Below the pieces are notes generated by a model. That model did no database searches. It was given only the letters and a program-made list of their open reading frames with translations, and was not told where the DNA came from. A program made the translations under genes and the position numbers. A DNA stretch of 64,000 nucleotides from Adiantum capillus-veneris (taxonomy: Eukaryota; Streptophyta; Polypodiopsida; Polypodiales; Pteridaceae): assembly GCA_014529385.2 (NCBI GenBank), contig CM043945.1, forward strand, positions 148,291,241-148,355,240, given 5' to 3'. The first letter of the stretch is position 1; each line of letters starts with the position of its first letter. This document shows positions 34,739-45,150 of this stretch, one piece after another.

Positions 34739-35095
34739 GGGTATGATGGAAAAGTTTCCAAACTTTTATGGTCATGTAGGTGAAGATGCTAATGACTTAT
34801 TGAAAAATTTGGCTTCACCTGTTTTATTTTCAATAAGGAAGATGCAATGCTTATGTTGAAGACTTTGTTCTTTTTCTTGAAAGAGGATGCAAGCACATGG
34901 TATAATGAATAGGAATCAAAAGTGAAATCATCTCAACCTCTCCACATGATGACTTATCATGTCAAGAATGCTTTCGTTGAGATTTTTAAGAAGGTATAGG
35001 ACCCAAAAAATGTATGGCATTCCATTCAAGGACTTGTGCAAAGTGATAATCAGAGTGTAGATGCCTTTGTGAAGAAATTTAATGTTAACATACAA
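34739..35095 (+). pseudogene. Ty3/gypsy gag remnant
   Basis: Across a frameshift near 34800 the translation reads FPNFYGHVGEDAND, then FIFNKEDAMLMLKTLF, FLKEDASTWYNE, stop, MTYHVKNAFVEIF, and SVDAFVKKFNV. This matches the usual gag pattern (a W-Y pair, then an F-x3-F helix, then a V-x-A-F-x-x-K-F block), and FPNFYG also opens the gag at 45151. At least two stops and one shift are present. The frame ends where the palindromic satellite starts. Confidence 0.6.
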
Positions 35096-37480
35096 GGCAC
35101 CTTGTGCCCTTAGGGTCATAAGATGTGTAGAGCATAGAGAGGTTCTTACTAGCATACATAGAACCCTATGGCCTGAACACCATAGGGTCCCAATATAGAG
35201 CATAGATCGGTTCTTGCTAGCATAGAGAGACCAAATAGTGCTTTATACCTGGGAGCATAATGTGCCAAAACAATGAGGGTTTTTACAAAACTATGAGGGC
35301 ACCTTGTGGCCTTGGGCCATAGGATGTCAATATAGAGCATAGAGCATAGAGAGCTTCTTACTATCATAGAGGGAACCCTATGGCCTTCAGGCCACAGGGT
35401 GTCAACGTAGAGAAAACATAGGTTCTTACTAGCATAGAGGGGACCCTATGGCCTTCAGCCCACAAGGTCTCCTCAATGGCATAGAGAGAATCCTATGGCC
35501 CTGGGTCCATAGGCTGCCAAAAAACCCTCATGAAGGGTTTCTTCAAAACATATAGGATGTGTAGAACATAGAGAGTTACTTACTAGCATAGGGGGACCCT
35601 ATGGCCTTCAGACCATAGGGTGTCAATATAGAGCATAGATCGGTTCTTACTAACATAGAGAGACCAAATAGTGCTTTATACATGTGGCCATAGGGTGCCA
35701 AAACAACATTGAGGGTTTTTTCGAAACAATGAGGGCACCTTGTGGCCTTGGGGCCATAGGATGTCAATATAGAGCATAGAGCATAGAGCATAGAGCATAG
35801 AGCATAGAGATCTTCTTACTAGCATACAAGGAACCCTATGGCCTTCAGGCCACAGGGTGTCAACGTAGAGAAAACAGAGGTTCTCACTAGCATAGAGGGG
35901 AACCTATGGCCTTCAGCCCACAAAGTCTCCTCAATATAGAGCAAATAGTGTTTTTACTAGCATAGAGAGCACCCTATGGCCCTGGGTCCATAGGTTGCCA
36001 AAAAACCATCATGAAGGGTTTCTTCAAAACATAGAGGGCACCTTGTGTCCTTGGGGTCATAGTATGTGTAGAGCATAGAGAGGTTCTTACTAACATACAG
36101 GGGACCCTATGGCCTGAATTAGGGTGCCAATATAGAGAATAGATTGGTTCTTACTAGCACAGAGCGGACCCTATGGCCTTCAGGCCAAAGGGTGCCAATA
36201 TAGAACAAAGATCAGTTCTTACTAGCATAGAGGGACCAAATAGTGCTTTATACCTGCGGCCATAGGGTACCAAAACAATGAGGGTTGTTCAATGGCATAG
36301 AGAGCACCCTATGGCCCTGGGTCCATAGGTTGCCAAAAAACCCTCCTGAAGGGTTTCTTCAAAACATAGAGGGAAACTTGTGGCCTTGGGGTCATCGGAT
36401 GTGTAGAGCATAGAGAGGTTCTTACTAGCATACAAGGGACCCTATGGCCTTTAGGCCACAGGGTGCCAATATAGAGCATAGATCAGTTCTTACTAGCAAA
36501 GATCGGACCCTATGGCCTTCAGGCCAAAGGGTGCCAATATAGAGCATGGAGAGGCTCTTACTAGAATATAGGGGACCATATGGCTTTCAAGTCACATGGT
36601 ACCAATATAGAGAAAATAGCGTTTTTACTAGCATATAGAACATCCCGACCTAGGGGGATTGGTTGTCAAAAATCCATCATAGAAGGGTTCCTATGGCCTT
36701 CAGCCCACAAGGTCTTCTCAATATAGAGCGATAGTATTTTTCATTGGAATACAGAGCACCCTTGGGGCCCTTGAGGCCAACCCTATGGCCTTCAGGCCTT
36801 AGGGAGCTAATATAGAGTATGGTTCTTTATATTGGCATAGAGAGCTATGGCCCTAGGGCCATAGCAAAACAATGAGGTGTTTTTGGAAACGATGAGGGCA
36901 CCTTGTGGTCTTGGGGACATAGGAAGTCCATAGAGATCATAGAGCACAAAGAGATTCTTAGTAGCATAGAGGGAACCCTATGACCTTCAGGCCACAGGGT
37001 GCCATTATAGAGTAAACAGAGGTTCTTACTAGCATAGAGGGGACCCTATGGACTTCATCCCACAAGGTCTCCTCAATATAGAGCAAATAGTGGTTTTTAC
37101 TTGCATGGAGAGCACCATATGGCCCTGGGGTCATAGGTTACCAGAAAACCCTCATGAAGTGTTTCTTTAAAACATTGTGGCCACCTTGTGGCCTTGGGGC
37201 CATAGGATGCCAATGTAGAGCATAGAGATGTTCTTACTAGCATGCAGGGGACCCTATGGCCTTCAGACCACATGATGCTATAGGGTGTTGGTGTAGAGGC
37301 TCAAAAGGGGTATTTAGGTCATTCAAGGGATACTTCTTTGAGGGTCCTCTAATGTCATAAGGGAACATGTGATCACACTACCATAGAGTGGCCTAGGTAC
37401 ACTTGTAGAACCATTTTGTTGGCACCCTTTGGACCTAGGACCACATGGTTTAACATAGAGGTGACTCTATGGCCCTAGAT
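35096..37480. repeat. Palindromic satellite, left field
   Basis: Degenerate units of about 65-75 bp. Each holds a foldback whose arms are ACCCTATGGCC and GGCCATAGGGT (inner bases vary: TTCA, CTGGGT, CTAG), followed by the spacer AATATAGAGCATAGAG and TTCTTACTAGCATAGAGGG. A higher-order repeat is visible. The block with GAGAGACCAAATAGTGCTTT recurs near 35220, 35653 and 36230 (spacings about 433 and 575), each time followed by similar unit variants. About 20 or more units are present. The array runs up to the start of the gene at 37539. Confidence 0.88.
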
Positions 37481-37538
37481 CCATATGGATGTAATAATAT
37501 CCATCTTGTCTAAATATATGTCATTCTTTTTACAGAAA

Positions 37539-40271
37539 ATGTCTCAGAAGAGAAAGTCAAAGTCAGTTGATGCAACAGGCTCAACACCAAGTTCCTGGTA
37601 TCTAGATTTTCACTTACCAAATGGTGGAAGTGATGAGAAAGTCCACTTGTTCTTTCAAGATAAAGAGCAATTGCCCTTCAAGGACTGTGGTATTGTCAAG
37701 GAGATAAAGAAAGATTGTTCAGATCTGGAAATGTCTCCATGCTTTGGAGTAAAACTACTCAATGGTGACTCCTACTTGTTGGAGCCTGTGGCCTTTGCTC
37801 AAAAATTGGTGAAGGTTGATTATGAAGGAGTGACAATGACAAAAGCAGGGTGGGTGGAGCTTCAAGACGACACTCCAAGTGAGAACTTTATAGACTTATA
37901 TATTGAGGGCTTTAAGAAAATAAATATTTAGGTAAATTGAGCACCACAAAGAAGAATAAGAAGCGAAAGAATGAAGACACAGGTACAGCAAATCAATCTA
38001 AGACGCTCAAGGAGAGTCAGACTCCCTCACTTGGAGAAAATAGTGGAAATGTGGCCAAAGAAAATCTTTCAGTTATACCCTTACAGACTCAAGAAGCAGG
38101 AGATTTTAGTGGACTTGCAACCCTAACAGTTGGAACCCCCTCAATGGCAGTGGTTGTTGACTCAGCATCCTTAGCTGTGTTGGACTCTATTATACAACCC
38201 AAAGAAAAAGATCTTGATAAAGAAGTTGCCAAAACTTCTAAGAGTGGGCTAGATGCATACGTCGGAATTGACCACTATTTTAAATTTGGTGTACAATTTA
38301 CCCAATTGATCCCAGTTGAGCAATGAAACCTTGCACAAGATGGCTATAGATGCAGACCATTGTCAGATGTATATGTGAAATATCTCTTGAAGCAATTTGC
38401 AGGGCACTCTAGGCCAGTCTCCAATGCAGCAGACTTGATGCCGTATAACCCAATTACAAAAATGCCTTTACAAACAGTTGAAGTGCATGGAGAAAAGCTA
38501 TCAACATACCACTACTGGATTCTAGCTGGTCAGCATTCCATCATAGCGGCTAGAGCTTTTTTGCGTAACAACAGCACTAAGTATGCTTTGAGAAAAGAGT
38601 TCTACAAGTTTAGAACTGCAAGGATAGTGGTAGACGCTCCGAAAGAGGTTGCTGTTCGAATTTCCAAAATGGAGAACATGGAGAGAATAACAGCAATGAA
38701 ACACCAGCCTTATGTGGAGGTCTTGAAGCATGGCCGTAGTCAATGGCTTGCATATTCTAAACCAACAAAACCCAAGGCAGGTGTTCCTGTCGGTCATCCG
38801 AGTCGAGCAGGTTGGGATGTAAGTTCCACTTCCCTATGCTTGTTTTTGTTACAAATATGTCTTGAAATAAAGTTAATTTTCTTTTCTTTATTTTGATGGC
38901 CTTTGTAAATGTGGCGAACATCGTGTTCAACCATAAATCATTTGCCAACAAAGAAGCACACGTGGTCATGTACGATGATGAAATCTATGATCACTGGATA
39001 CACATCTTGGAGAAGCATCAGACATCAACTGCTCGTGGGCAACAACCAAGCATAACAACCTTTAGATGCCTAGCTGGTTTAGAAGATAATGATGTCAAGC
39101 TACTACAACAAGAGCTGGCAGATGAGAAGATCTGCTTAGTGAAGCAACCACGTCAAGCGGGCATGCTCGACCTCACTGCACGTGCAACGGTCTTAAAGAA
39201 GACCAGGGTTTTTGAGCCTCAAATATTGATGGCATTTAAAGAGATGGATCCATCATCAATAGCAGTTACTTCATGGGATAAATGTAAGTCTCATTATAAC
39301 ATTACAGATAAGATTTACAAATCTCTCTTCACGAGTTGTACACAATGTCTAAATCTCCTACTACAAAAAGGAAAGGAGAAAGAGCCAATTCCTGAGATCA
39401 CTAGGGGATATGTGCAGTGGATCATTGCACAAAAGAATGGCACTTCTAGTTTGCAATTCATTTTACCATGGACAATCAAGTGTGTTGGAAAGAATTTGGA
39501 AGGCATTGAGTTTCTCTGCAGTGAGAATAGCTCTAAAATTCGTGTTGGTGTTTGCATCATAGACACAACACACAAAAGTCTTACATCTAGTGGTTGGAGT
39601 GCTACCCAATTTGGTAAAGTAATTGATGGAGTATGTGGGGTAGCACATCAACCATCAGAGTTTTTAATTGTTGCCGGCTTAGTCAAGTATCAGCATGATG
39701 CTTCCCTAGAGAAGGCAATTTCTGAAAAAGCTAAATGGTATGAAATGCATGTCCTACCTTTGAGCTCCTTAATGGGATCAGAGACCATCCAAAAATGTGC
39801 TCTTCGCGAAGTAATTTTTGGGGTTTGGGCATTTTTCAGTCAAGGAGAGTAGTACACCAACTACTCTAGTGTTAAAGAGTCATTGTTGGAGCCAATGCAT
39901 ACTCTCTGCATCAATGACGACGAGTATGATGCTGTGACCATGGCCAAATCCTTTTTTGTACGGCGTGCAATCAAATGCACTGTCTCAAAGAAGATGATCA
40001 AGTGATAGACATCTTCTCATTAGGCTATGGGACTAAAGAGGCACTACAACAACAGAGAAAGGTGATATCAGTTGCATGTAGTAGTGATCAAATGACGCAA
40101 TTGTAATCTCTTTGCCATTCCATAGTGGAAGAAGACCTTGATTTTAGAAGGTGGGCAGGTGTGGATAACACAGAGAAAGTCAATGCCAAGGATTTAGAGG
40201 AAGAAGAAATTGAAGAACCATTGGATGAAAGTGCTGAGGCCATTCTAGAAAGTCTACAAGAAACAGGTTAA
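37539..40271 (+). pseudogene. Second ParB-like / methyltransferase-like gene, broken
   Basis: Start ATG 37539 (MSQKRKSKS). It reads to about 37915, then a 1-base shift leads to KLSTTKKNKKRK, a basic Ser/Thr-rich linker. A TGA at 38324-38326 sits before NLAQDGYR. Then comes a ParB-like core with YHYWILAGQHSIIAAR (about 38506-38553), RTARIVVDAP and ISKMENMERI. An intron probably runs 38819-38898: the donor is GTAAGT, but the acceptor position reads TG instead of AG. The next exon, 38899-39852, contains IRVGVCIIDTTHKS and FGKVIDGVCGV, where a methyltransferase catalytic region would lie. After a TAG and a shift near 39990 comes QVIDIFSLGYGTKEAL with VACSSDQM, equivalent to the SAM motif of the gene at 4670-9628. 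An acidic tail ends at a TAA at 40269-40271. The catalytic DPPY is not recognisable. Confidence 0.55.
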
Positions 40272-40589
40272 GCTAGCTACCCATGATATTACATTACTGA
40301 TATTTAGATTATTATTGTTGTCATTTTATTTTATTTGTCCCATCTCAAATCTGCCCATGATGTTAAAAACATTGATGTTTGGCTCGTTATTTTTCTCAAT
40401 TTATTTTCTTTGAAAAAATGTGAACTTGTGAGTTTGAGTTTTTTCACAATAAATGAATTAGACTTAAGTGTATGATATTATATAGACATGTTTTGGTAAA
40501 TAGAATTCTACATTTATATATGGTCATAAGATATATATTATGTTATACTTTAAAGTTAATTGATCATATGAGGTTTGGGAAGAATACAC
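40272..40589. other. AT-rich spacer after the second fusion gene
   Basis: No coding frame or satellite units are visible until GACACCCTATGGCCC near 40626. Confidence 0.5.
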
Positions 40590-41160
40590 TATGACTTGAG
40601 GATCATAGAGTTCTTTGTAGACATGACACCCTATGGCCCTAGGGCCATAGGATCCCCCAAAAGAAAATGGGATACCCTACAACCTTACAGATGTAGGGTG
40701 ATTACACCGAGTCTCTAAAAGGGCACATAAGCATCTGGGTTACTCTATAGCCTTAGGCCCATAGGGTGTCAACATAGAATCCCCCAAAAGCATTTGGCTA
40801 CCCTACAATCTTACGGATATAGGGTGATTACATAGAGTCTTTAAAAGGGCAGATAAGCATTTGGGCTAGTCTACAACCTTAAGGCCATAGGGTGTCAACA
40901 CAGCTATCCTACAATCTTATGTATATAGAGAGATTACATAAAGTCTCTAAATGGGCACATGAGTAGTTGGGCTATTCTAGAAGGAAACATAAGTTATCCA
41001 AGAGCATTTGGGATACACTAAGGCCTTAGGGCCATAGGGTGGTGACATAGAATCTCCACAGGGGCACTTAAATCACCCCATGGATGCAAATCACCTAACT
41101 CTTATGGACACATCTTATATGGCCTTTAGACCATAGGTTGATTATTCTAGGTCACCTAAA
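40590..41160. repeat. Palindromic satellite, right field part 1
   Basis: Diverged units with ACCCTATGGCC...GGCCATAGG (about 40627-40650) and CATAGGGTGTCAACA (about 40760 and 40885). GATATAGGGTGATTACATAG-type spacers recur near 40690, 40815 and 40930. This spacer type is specific to this side. Confidence 0.75.
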
Positions 41161-42164
41161 GACTCTTTAAGTGTTTCAAGAACATTTTTCATTGGCCTTA
41201 TATCTTGTGTCCATATACATTAGGGACATATATTTCTTATCTTGTGATTAAGGTTTAATATTCTATTGAGAATGAAATAAGCTAGAAAAAACTAAAAAGT
41301 ATTTAGTCCTCAAAATTCCAAAATGAGAGTTTCAACAATTGATGTATGATCATTTTTTGTTGGGTGTAAGTTCTTCTATTGTGAATTGATGGTGTAAGCG
41401 TTTGAAATAATTATCTTTGTATTGCAACTAACTAGATTAAACATATTCGCTTTGAAATAATTATCTTTGTATTGCAACTAACTAGATTAAACATATATTC
41501 AACATTTGTTGTAAATGCCAATTATTTGCTTAGATAGTAAACATTGAGCATAAATGGTTATTGAAGCATTTGTCCTTTGGATTATGTGAAGATCTAGTTC
41601 TTTGATTGTAACAAGATTTTATTCAAAGATATAAAGTGCGAGTATTTTGTTCCAGACTATGATTTTGTTTCTCTTCTAGATGATGCAGAGAATTGGAATT
41701 TATATCTTGAATTTTTTTCAATAGAGGGAAGCTAGGACTAGTAGAATCTTTTAGCTTGTCATATAGCAATCGGAACATTGTATCAAGGTTTATTGCAAAG
41801 AAATGATTGTATAATGTATAACCATTGTTTAAGTTTGTAAATTGGAAGTAGAAGGCAATGCAAGTTTCAAAACATGTGCAATGCCATAAGGAGAATCCAG
41901 CACAAATACTTTTGCCCCTCAGGATTTGTAAATCAAAGTGCATGGTGAGCCGGACCTTCCATCCACCAATAGATCAATGTATTTGTGAATTAAAGTACTT
42001 GCAAATTTGATTTAAATATTTGAATGTTATGATGATATTTGAAGGCAAAGACCCCTTCAACTGTGTGGCAAAGCAACAAATGTATGATGTATGATAATGA
42101 TTCAATTTTGTATATCGTGTTGCATATTTATCGCAGTATTCACTTACACATTTTGCTAGCATAG
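41161..42164. other. No gene; contains a 54-bp tandem duplication
   Basis: TTGAAATAATTATCTTTGTA and the following AACTAACTAGATTAAACATA occur at 41401 and again at about 41453. The rest is AT-rich without a recognisable gene. Confidence 0.6.
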
Positions 42165-42237
42165 AGGACACCCTATGGCCCTAGGACAATAGGATGCCAT
42201 CATATCCCATGTACAATTTCTCTTTTACCATAGAGGA
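42165..42237. repeat. Palindromic satellite, unit cut by a retrotransposon
   Basis: AGGACACCCTATGGCCCTAG and CATAGAGGA are typical units. The field resumes at 52215 on the other side of the inserted Tat-like element, with target duplication GAGGA. Confidence 0.82.
42233..42237. repeat. Target-site duplication GAGGA (left)
   Basis: GAGGA precedes the LTR start TGATGCATGG and is repeated at 52215-52219. Confidence 0.9.
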
Positions 42238-43774
42238 TGATGCATGGTTTTTAGGACCCCTTCTGAAGATGCAATAAAGGCACAGTCAATTGTTGGGGAG
42301 GTGAGGATACTCTAGTCCAAGGGATCTCGAAAGAGAAGAAAAATCTACTTCACAAGCACCAAAGAGTAAAAAGTGCCATGGACAGAAGATACGTGGGAAC
42401 GAGCTCTTATGCATGCCTACAACCTATATCTTACAGAATAGCCCATTCTAGGTGTGAATTTCTAGTGAAATTTACACGAGGATGTTCGTGTGGACTCACA
42501 GCACAGCATACTCCGTTTTCACTTTTTTACCGACAGTAAATATTTTTTACCACAGTAAATATTTTTTACCTACAGTAAATATTTTTCACCTACATGGTAA
42601 ATACAAATCACTTTTTACCTACACTAACGTTTTTTACCCATGGTAAATATTTTTTACTGCACCATAAGTATTTGGTAGGTAACAGTTCACTGTTACTAGA
42701 AGCAGTGATTGGGCATCAATAATGCAGTTACAGGAGGAGAAAAGGGGAAAATCTTATGGTAAAGGTGAGTCAACAGGGATAAAGACTTTTGAGTTGAAAA
42801 GAGACATGCTGATTTTTTCAAAGAACACATGTCAAAAGAAGCCATGGTTGAGGATTTTTTGAGAATTTGATATTCAGGAGGACCCAGCTGCCACCTCTCC
42901 CCCCGCAGGTCCCCCCCATGACATGTGCAGAACCTCCAGTTTTAACAGCCACCTTATCTGCTCTTAAATGCTGGTCAAGGCCTTATCCCCATGTGTCACA
43001 ATCAGAAAAATCAGCATTTATCCTCCCCTCTCACATCACTCTAGAGAATATCTTGATGGTGACATATCAGGTGACCTCAATCTGTTGACCACCCTAAGCA
43101 AAAATTAACCCCAATCAGCGGATTTAAACATGTTTATCCCTAATCCTAAACCCTCTCAGAAACCTATATAAGGAGGCCTTCTCTCACTCAAAACCAACAC
43201 TTCACCCACTTCACCAAGAAACGAAGCTATGACGACATTGCTCACAACGAGGAGCTATGGATGGAGCTCTACTCTCTCTCCCTCTCTCTCTCTCTCTCCC
43301 TCTAGTATGCTATATTACTAGCCCTAAAACCTAAATAAGGAGTCTTCTCTCATGCTCCATGGCCACCATCCTCGCCATCATTCTCTAAGGCGTTGATGTG
43401 TTGCTAGTAGGATCATAGCTACTTGCTGGGTTGATTGTTTTTGACAAGGGATTATGCCATCCTTGGCTTGCTTCTCTATATCCTTGTTATGTATGATCAG
43501 ATGCCGTTGTATTGTTAAGCTGATGTCTTGTGTATATATATGCTACATAAGGTCCCTAAGATTCGTTTCTATGTGTTTTGCCATATGTTTTGATGCCATC
43601 ATAATGCTAGAAGTCTCACTTGCCTATGTGCACTATGTGTGAGGTCCCTAAACCTCTTAATTTAGGGTGGTGCCCCCTTTGTTTTGTTCTTTGCTTGTTT
43701 GCATGAGGCATGGTTTGTGGAGTGTGCACGAGTACAGAGGCCACCCGATTGCACTGCTCTTTTTCTCGCTATCA
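42238..43774 (+). repeat. 5' LTR of the Tat-like element
   Basis: TGATGCATGG to CGCTATCA. It carries five or so copies of a 19-21-bp unit (TTTTTTACC-ACAGTAAATA) at about 42526-42660, a TATA box (CTATATAAGG, about 43164-43173), and a CT-rich run near 43265-43303. Confidence 0.93.
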
Positions 43775-43777
43775 TTT

Positions 43778-43794
43778 TGGTGCCCCCACTGAGG
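43778..43794 (+). promoter_or_regulatory. Primer binding site of the Tat-like element
   Basis: TGGTGCCCCCACTGAGG, three bases after the LTR end. The identical string follows the 5' LTR of the element at 54169. I do not assign the tRNA from memory. Confidence 0.8.
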
Positions 43795-43846
43795 AGGGCT
43801 ACACAGACCTTCAGTCCACAAGCAATGAAGATGTGCAATCTACAAC

Positions 43847-44032
43847 ATGGACGAATGGCGTGAGGAGTTTGCAAATTGGAGAACAGAAGAAGAGAAGGCT
43901 TTAGAGGCCTTAAAAGCTTTCATTGAGGTCTTGTTACCAGGTTGCAGTGTCATTGAAATTCAAGAAGTAAGTTCTTCTACATGCCTTGTTCGTGATCGTC
44001 GCCAACGAAGGAGAGTAAGAAGAAGAGCTTGA
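43847..44032 (+). CDS. Leader ORF A of the Tat-like element (61 aa)
   Basis: ATG at 43847. MDEWREEFANWRTEEEKALE is followed by IEVLLPGCSVIEIQ and a basic tail (RRQRRRVRRRA). The other Tat-like element encodes the same start at 55829 (MDEW-x3-FANW-x-T-x-EEE), and VPGVTVIDLQ in the matching place, but with a TGA between them. Conservation between two diverged elements argues that it is translated. The function is unknown; the charged helix plus basic tail would suit RNA or DNA binding. Confidence 0.6.
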   Translation: MDEWREEFANWRTEEEKALEALKAFIEVLLPGCSVIEIQEVSSSTCLVRDRRQRRRVRRRA

Positions 44033-44052
44033 TATACCTCTCCTCTCAACCT

Positions 44053-44244
44053 ATGAGTGCTCCAGAAACCTCCAACGCACACGAGCTTGAAATATTCTAC
44101 ATTAACATACACGAAGGTACTGTGACACACATTAAGGGAAGAGAAAGCATCACCAGACCTCTCTTTCCTGAGGAGCCGGCTAAGAGGAGGAAGATCACCT
44201 CTACACCTAAGTGGCCCAAGGCCGCAGCGCGTGCTCAAGCGTAA
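44053..44244 (+). CDS. Leader ORF B of the Tat-like element (63 aa)
   Basis: ATG at 44053 (MSAPETSNAHELEIFYINI). The C-terminus is basic (EEPAKRRKITSTPKWPKAAA), with a nuclear-signal-like KRRK. It begins 20 bases after ORF A ends. No counterpart was clear in the related element, so coding status is less certain. Confidence 0.4.
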   Translation: MSAPETSNAHELEIFYINIHEGTVTHIKGRESITRPLFPEEPAKRRKITSTPKWPKAAARAQA

Positions 44245-44280
44245 GGTAACATTTGGCTTAATCTCATTAATAAGGGATTA

Positions 44281-44815
44281 CATGACCACTACAGGCAAGA
44301 AAAAGGCTAGTGAGCAACCAACTTCAACCTCCAACTTGCAACCACGACTCTCACCCCTAAATCCTCCTGAAGCAAAGAGGCGAAGGCTTGCCTACAAGAT
44401 TGCCGCCCGTCTGCGAGTGCTCCCAGTGCACTTTGTGAATCCAGACACCACCAATCCCAAGCCAACCTCCTGTCCGCGTGAAGATCACTTTGGATATTGT
44501 CCAAAGTGCTTTGGAGACCGGGCGAAAAGCCTCCCTGCCCTACCTTTGCTGCTAATTTTCAAGAAATTATCTCAATCTAAGGAAACTATCTTAGTTGATG
44601 ATGTGCTGCACATTAATGGTGTCACTTTCATTCGTCATGCTGATTATTGTAATAGCATCCAATTGTTGCTTGCTAAAAGGCTCAGCATTGTACAAAGTGT
44701 TGCCATCACGCCTTGCGTCTTCACAGATGCATCAGGAAGAGTCGAAGTGATCCGAGGTGCTGACCTTCTGTGGCTGATCAGGCTCATTGGTCCCAAGGTG
44801 GTGCAACTAAGCTAG
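44281..44815 (+). CDS. Leader ORF C of the Tat-like element (177 aa)
   Basis: ATG at 44281 (MTTTGKKKASEQPTS). The sequence has basic patches (EAKRRRLAYKIAARLR), a possible C-x2-C pair (GYCPKCFGD) and a hydrophobic C-terminal half (ILVDDVLHINGVTFIRHADY). No known domain is recognised. It sits between ORF B and ORF D, ahead of gag, where Ogre/Tat elements often carry an extra ORF of unknown role. Confidence 0.5.
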
Positions 44816-44831
44816 GCTCTTGTGTGTAAGT

Positions 44832-45059
44832 ATGGATGCCAATAATGAGAATGATGATCCCCGCATGTTTCCTTTCCATTTTGTGCGTCATATCCGTGTG
44901 AATATTTGTATTGATAGAAAAATCTTTTATCAGCAAAGAATAGCCCTGTTGTTTGGAGCCAAGAGACTTGGGGAAATCTTGCGCTCTCCTCATCCTGTCA
45001 TTCTACCCTTACTAGACTATTACCATTCCTTTGATGTGTCGATCTTCATCCTGTTTTGA
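44832..45059 (+). CDS. Leader ORF D of the Tat-like element (75 aa)
   Basis: ATG at 44832. The pattern IRVNICIDRKIFYQQ, LLFGAKRLGEIL, HPVILPLLDYY, FDVSIFILF aligns to the ORF at 56312-56530 of the other element (IKVILDLKAHYQH, MLGGERFFEVL, QPFVLPLVQ, FEVSIYVLV). Both lie 80-95 bases before the gag ATG. The two ORFs differ at most positions but keep the hydrophobic pattern and length. The function is unknown. Confidence 0.6.
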   Translation: MDANNENDDPRMFPFHFVRHIRVNICIDRKIFYQQRIALLFGAKRLGEILRSPHPVILPLLDYYHSFDVSIFILF

Positions 45060-45150
45060 GCTAAGTTGTGCTAAAGCTCCAAATTGTAATTACCATACTC
45101 TATTTTAAAATAAATTGGAGCTGTTTGTGTAATTGTTTACTCTCTCACTT

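Noticed and set aside
35149-35791. Repetitive open frames within the palindromic satellite (also 52102-53413)
   Set aside because: They come from the repeat unit, change frame between units and have no consistent protein.
35096-37480. CRISPR-like array
   Set aside because: Repeats are degenerate, palindromic and spacers are themselves repeated. This is a satellite in a plant nuclear context, with no cas genes.
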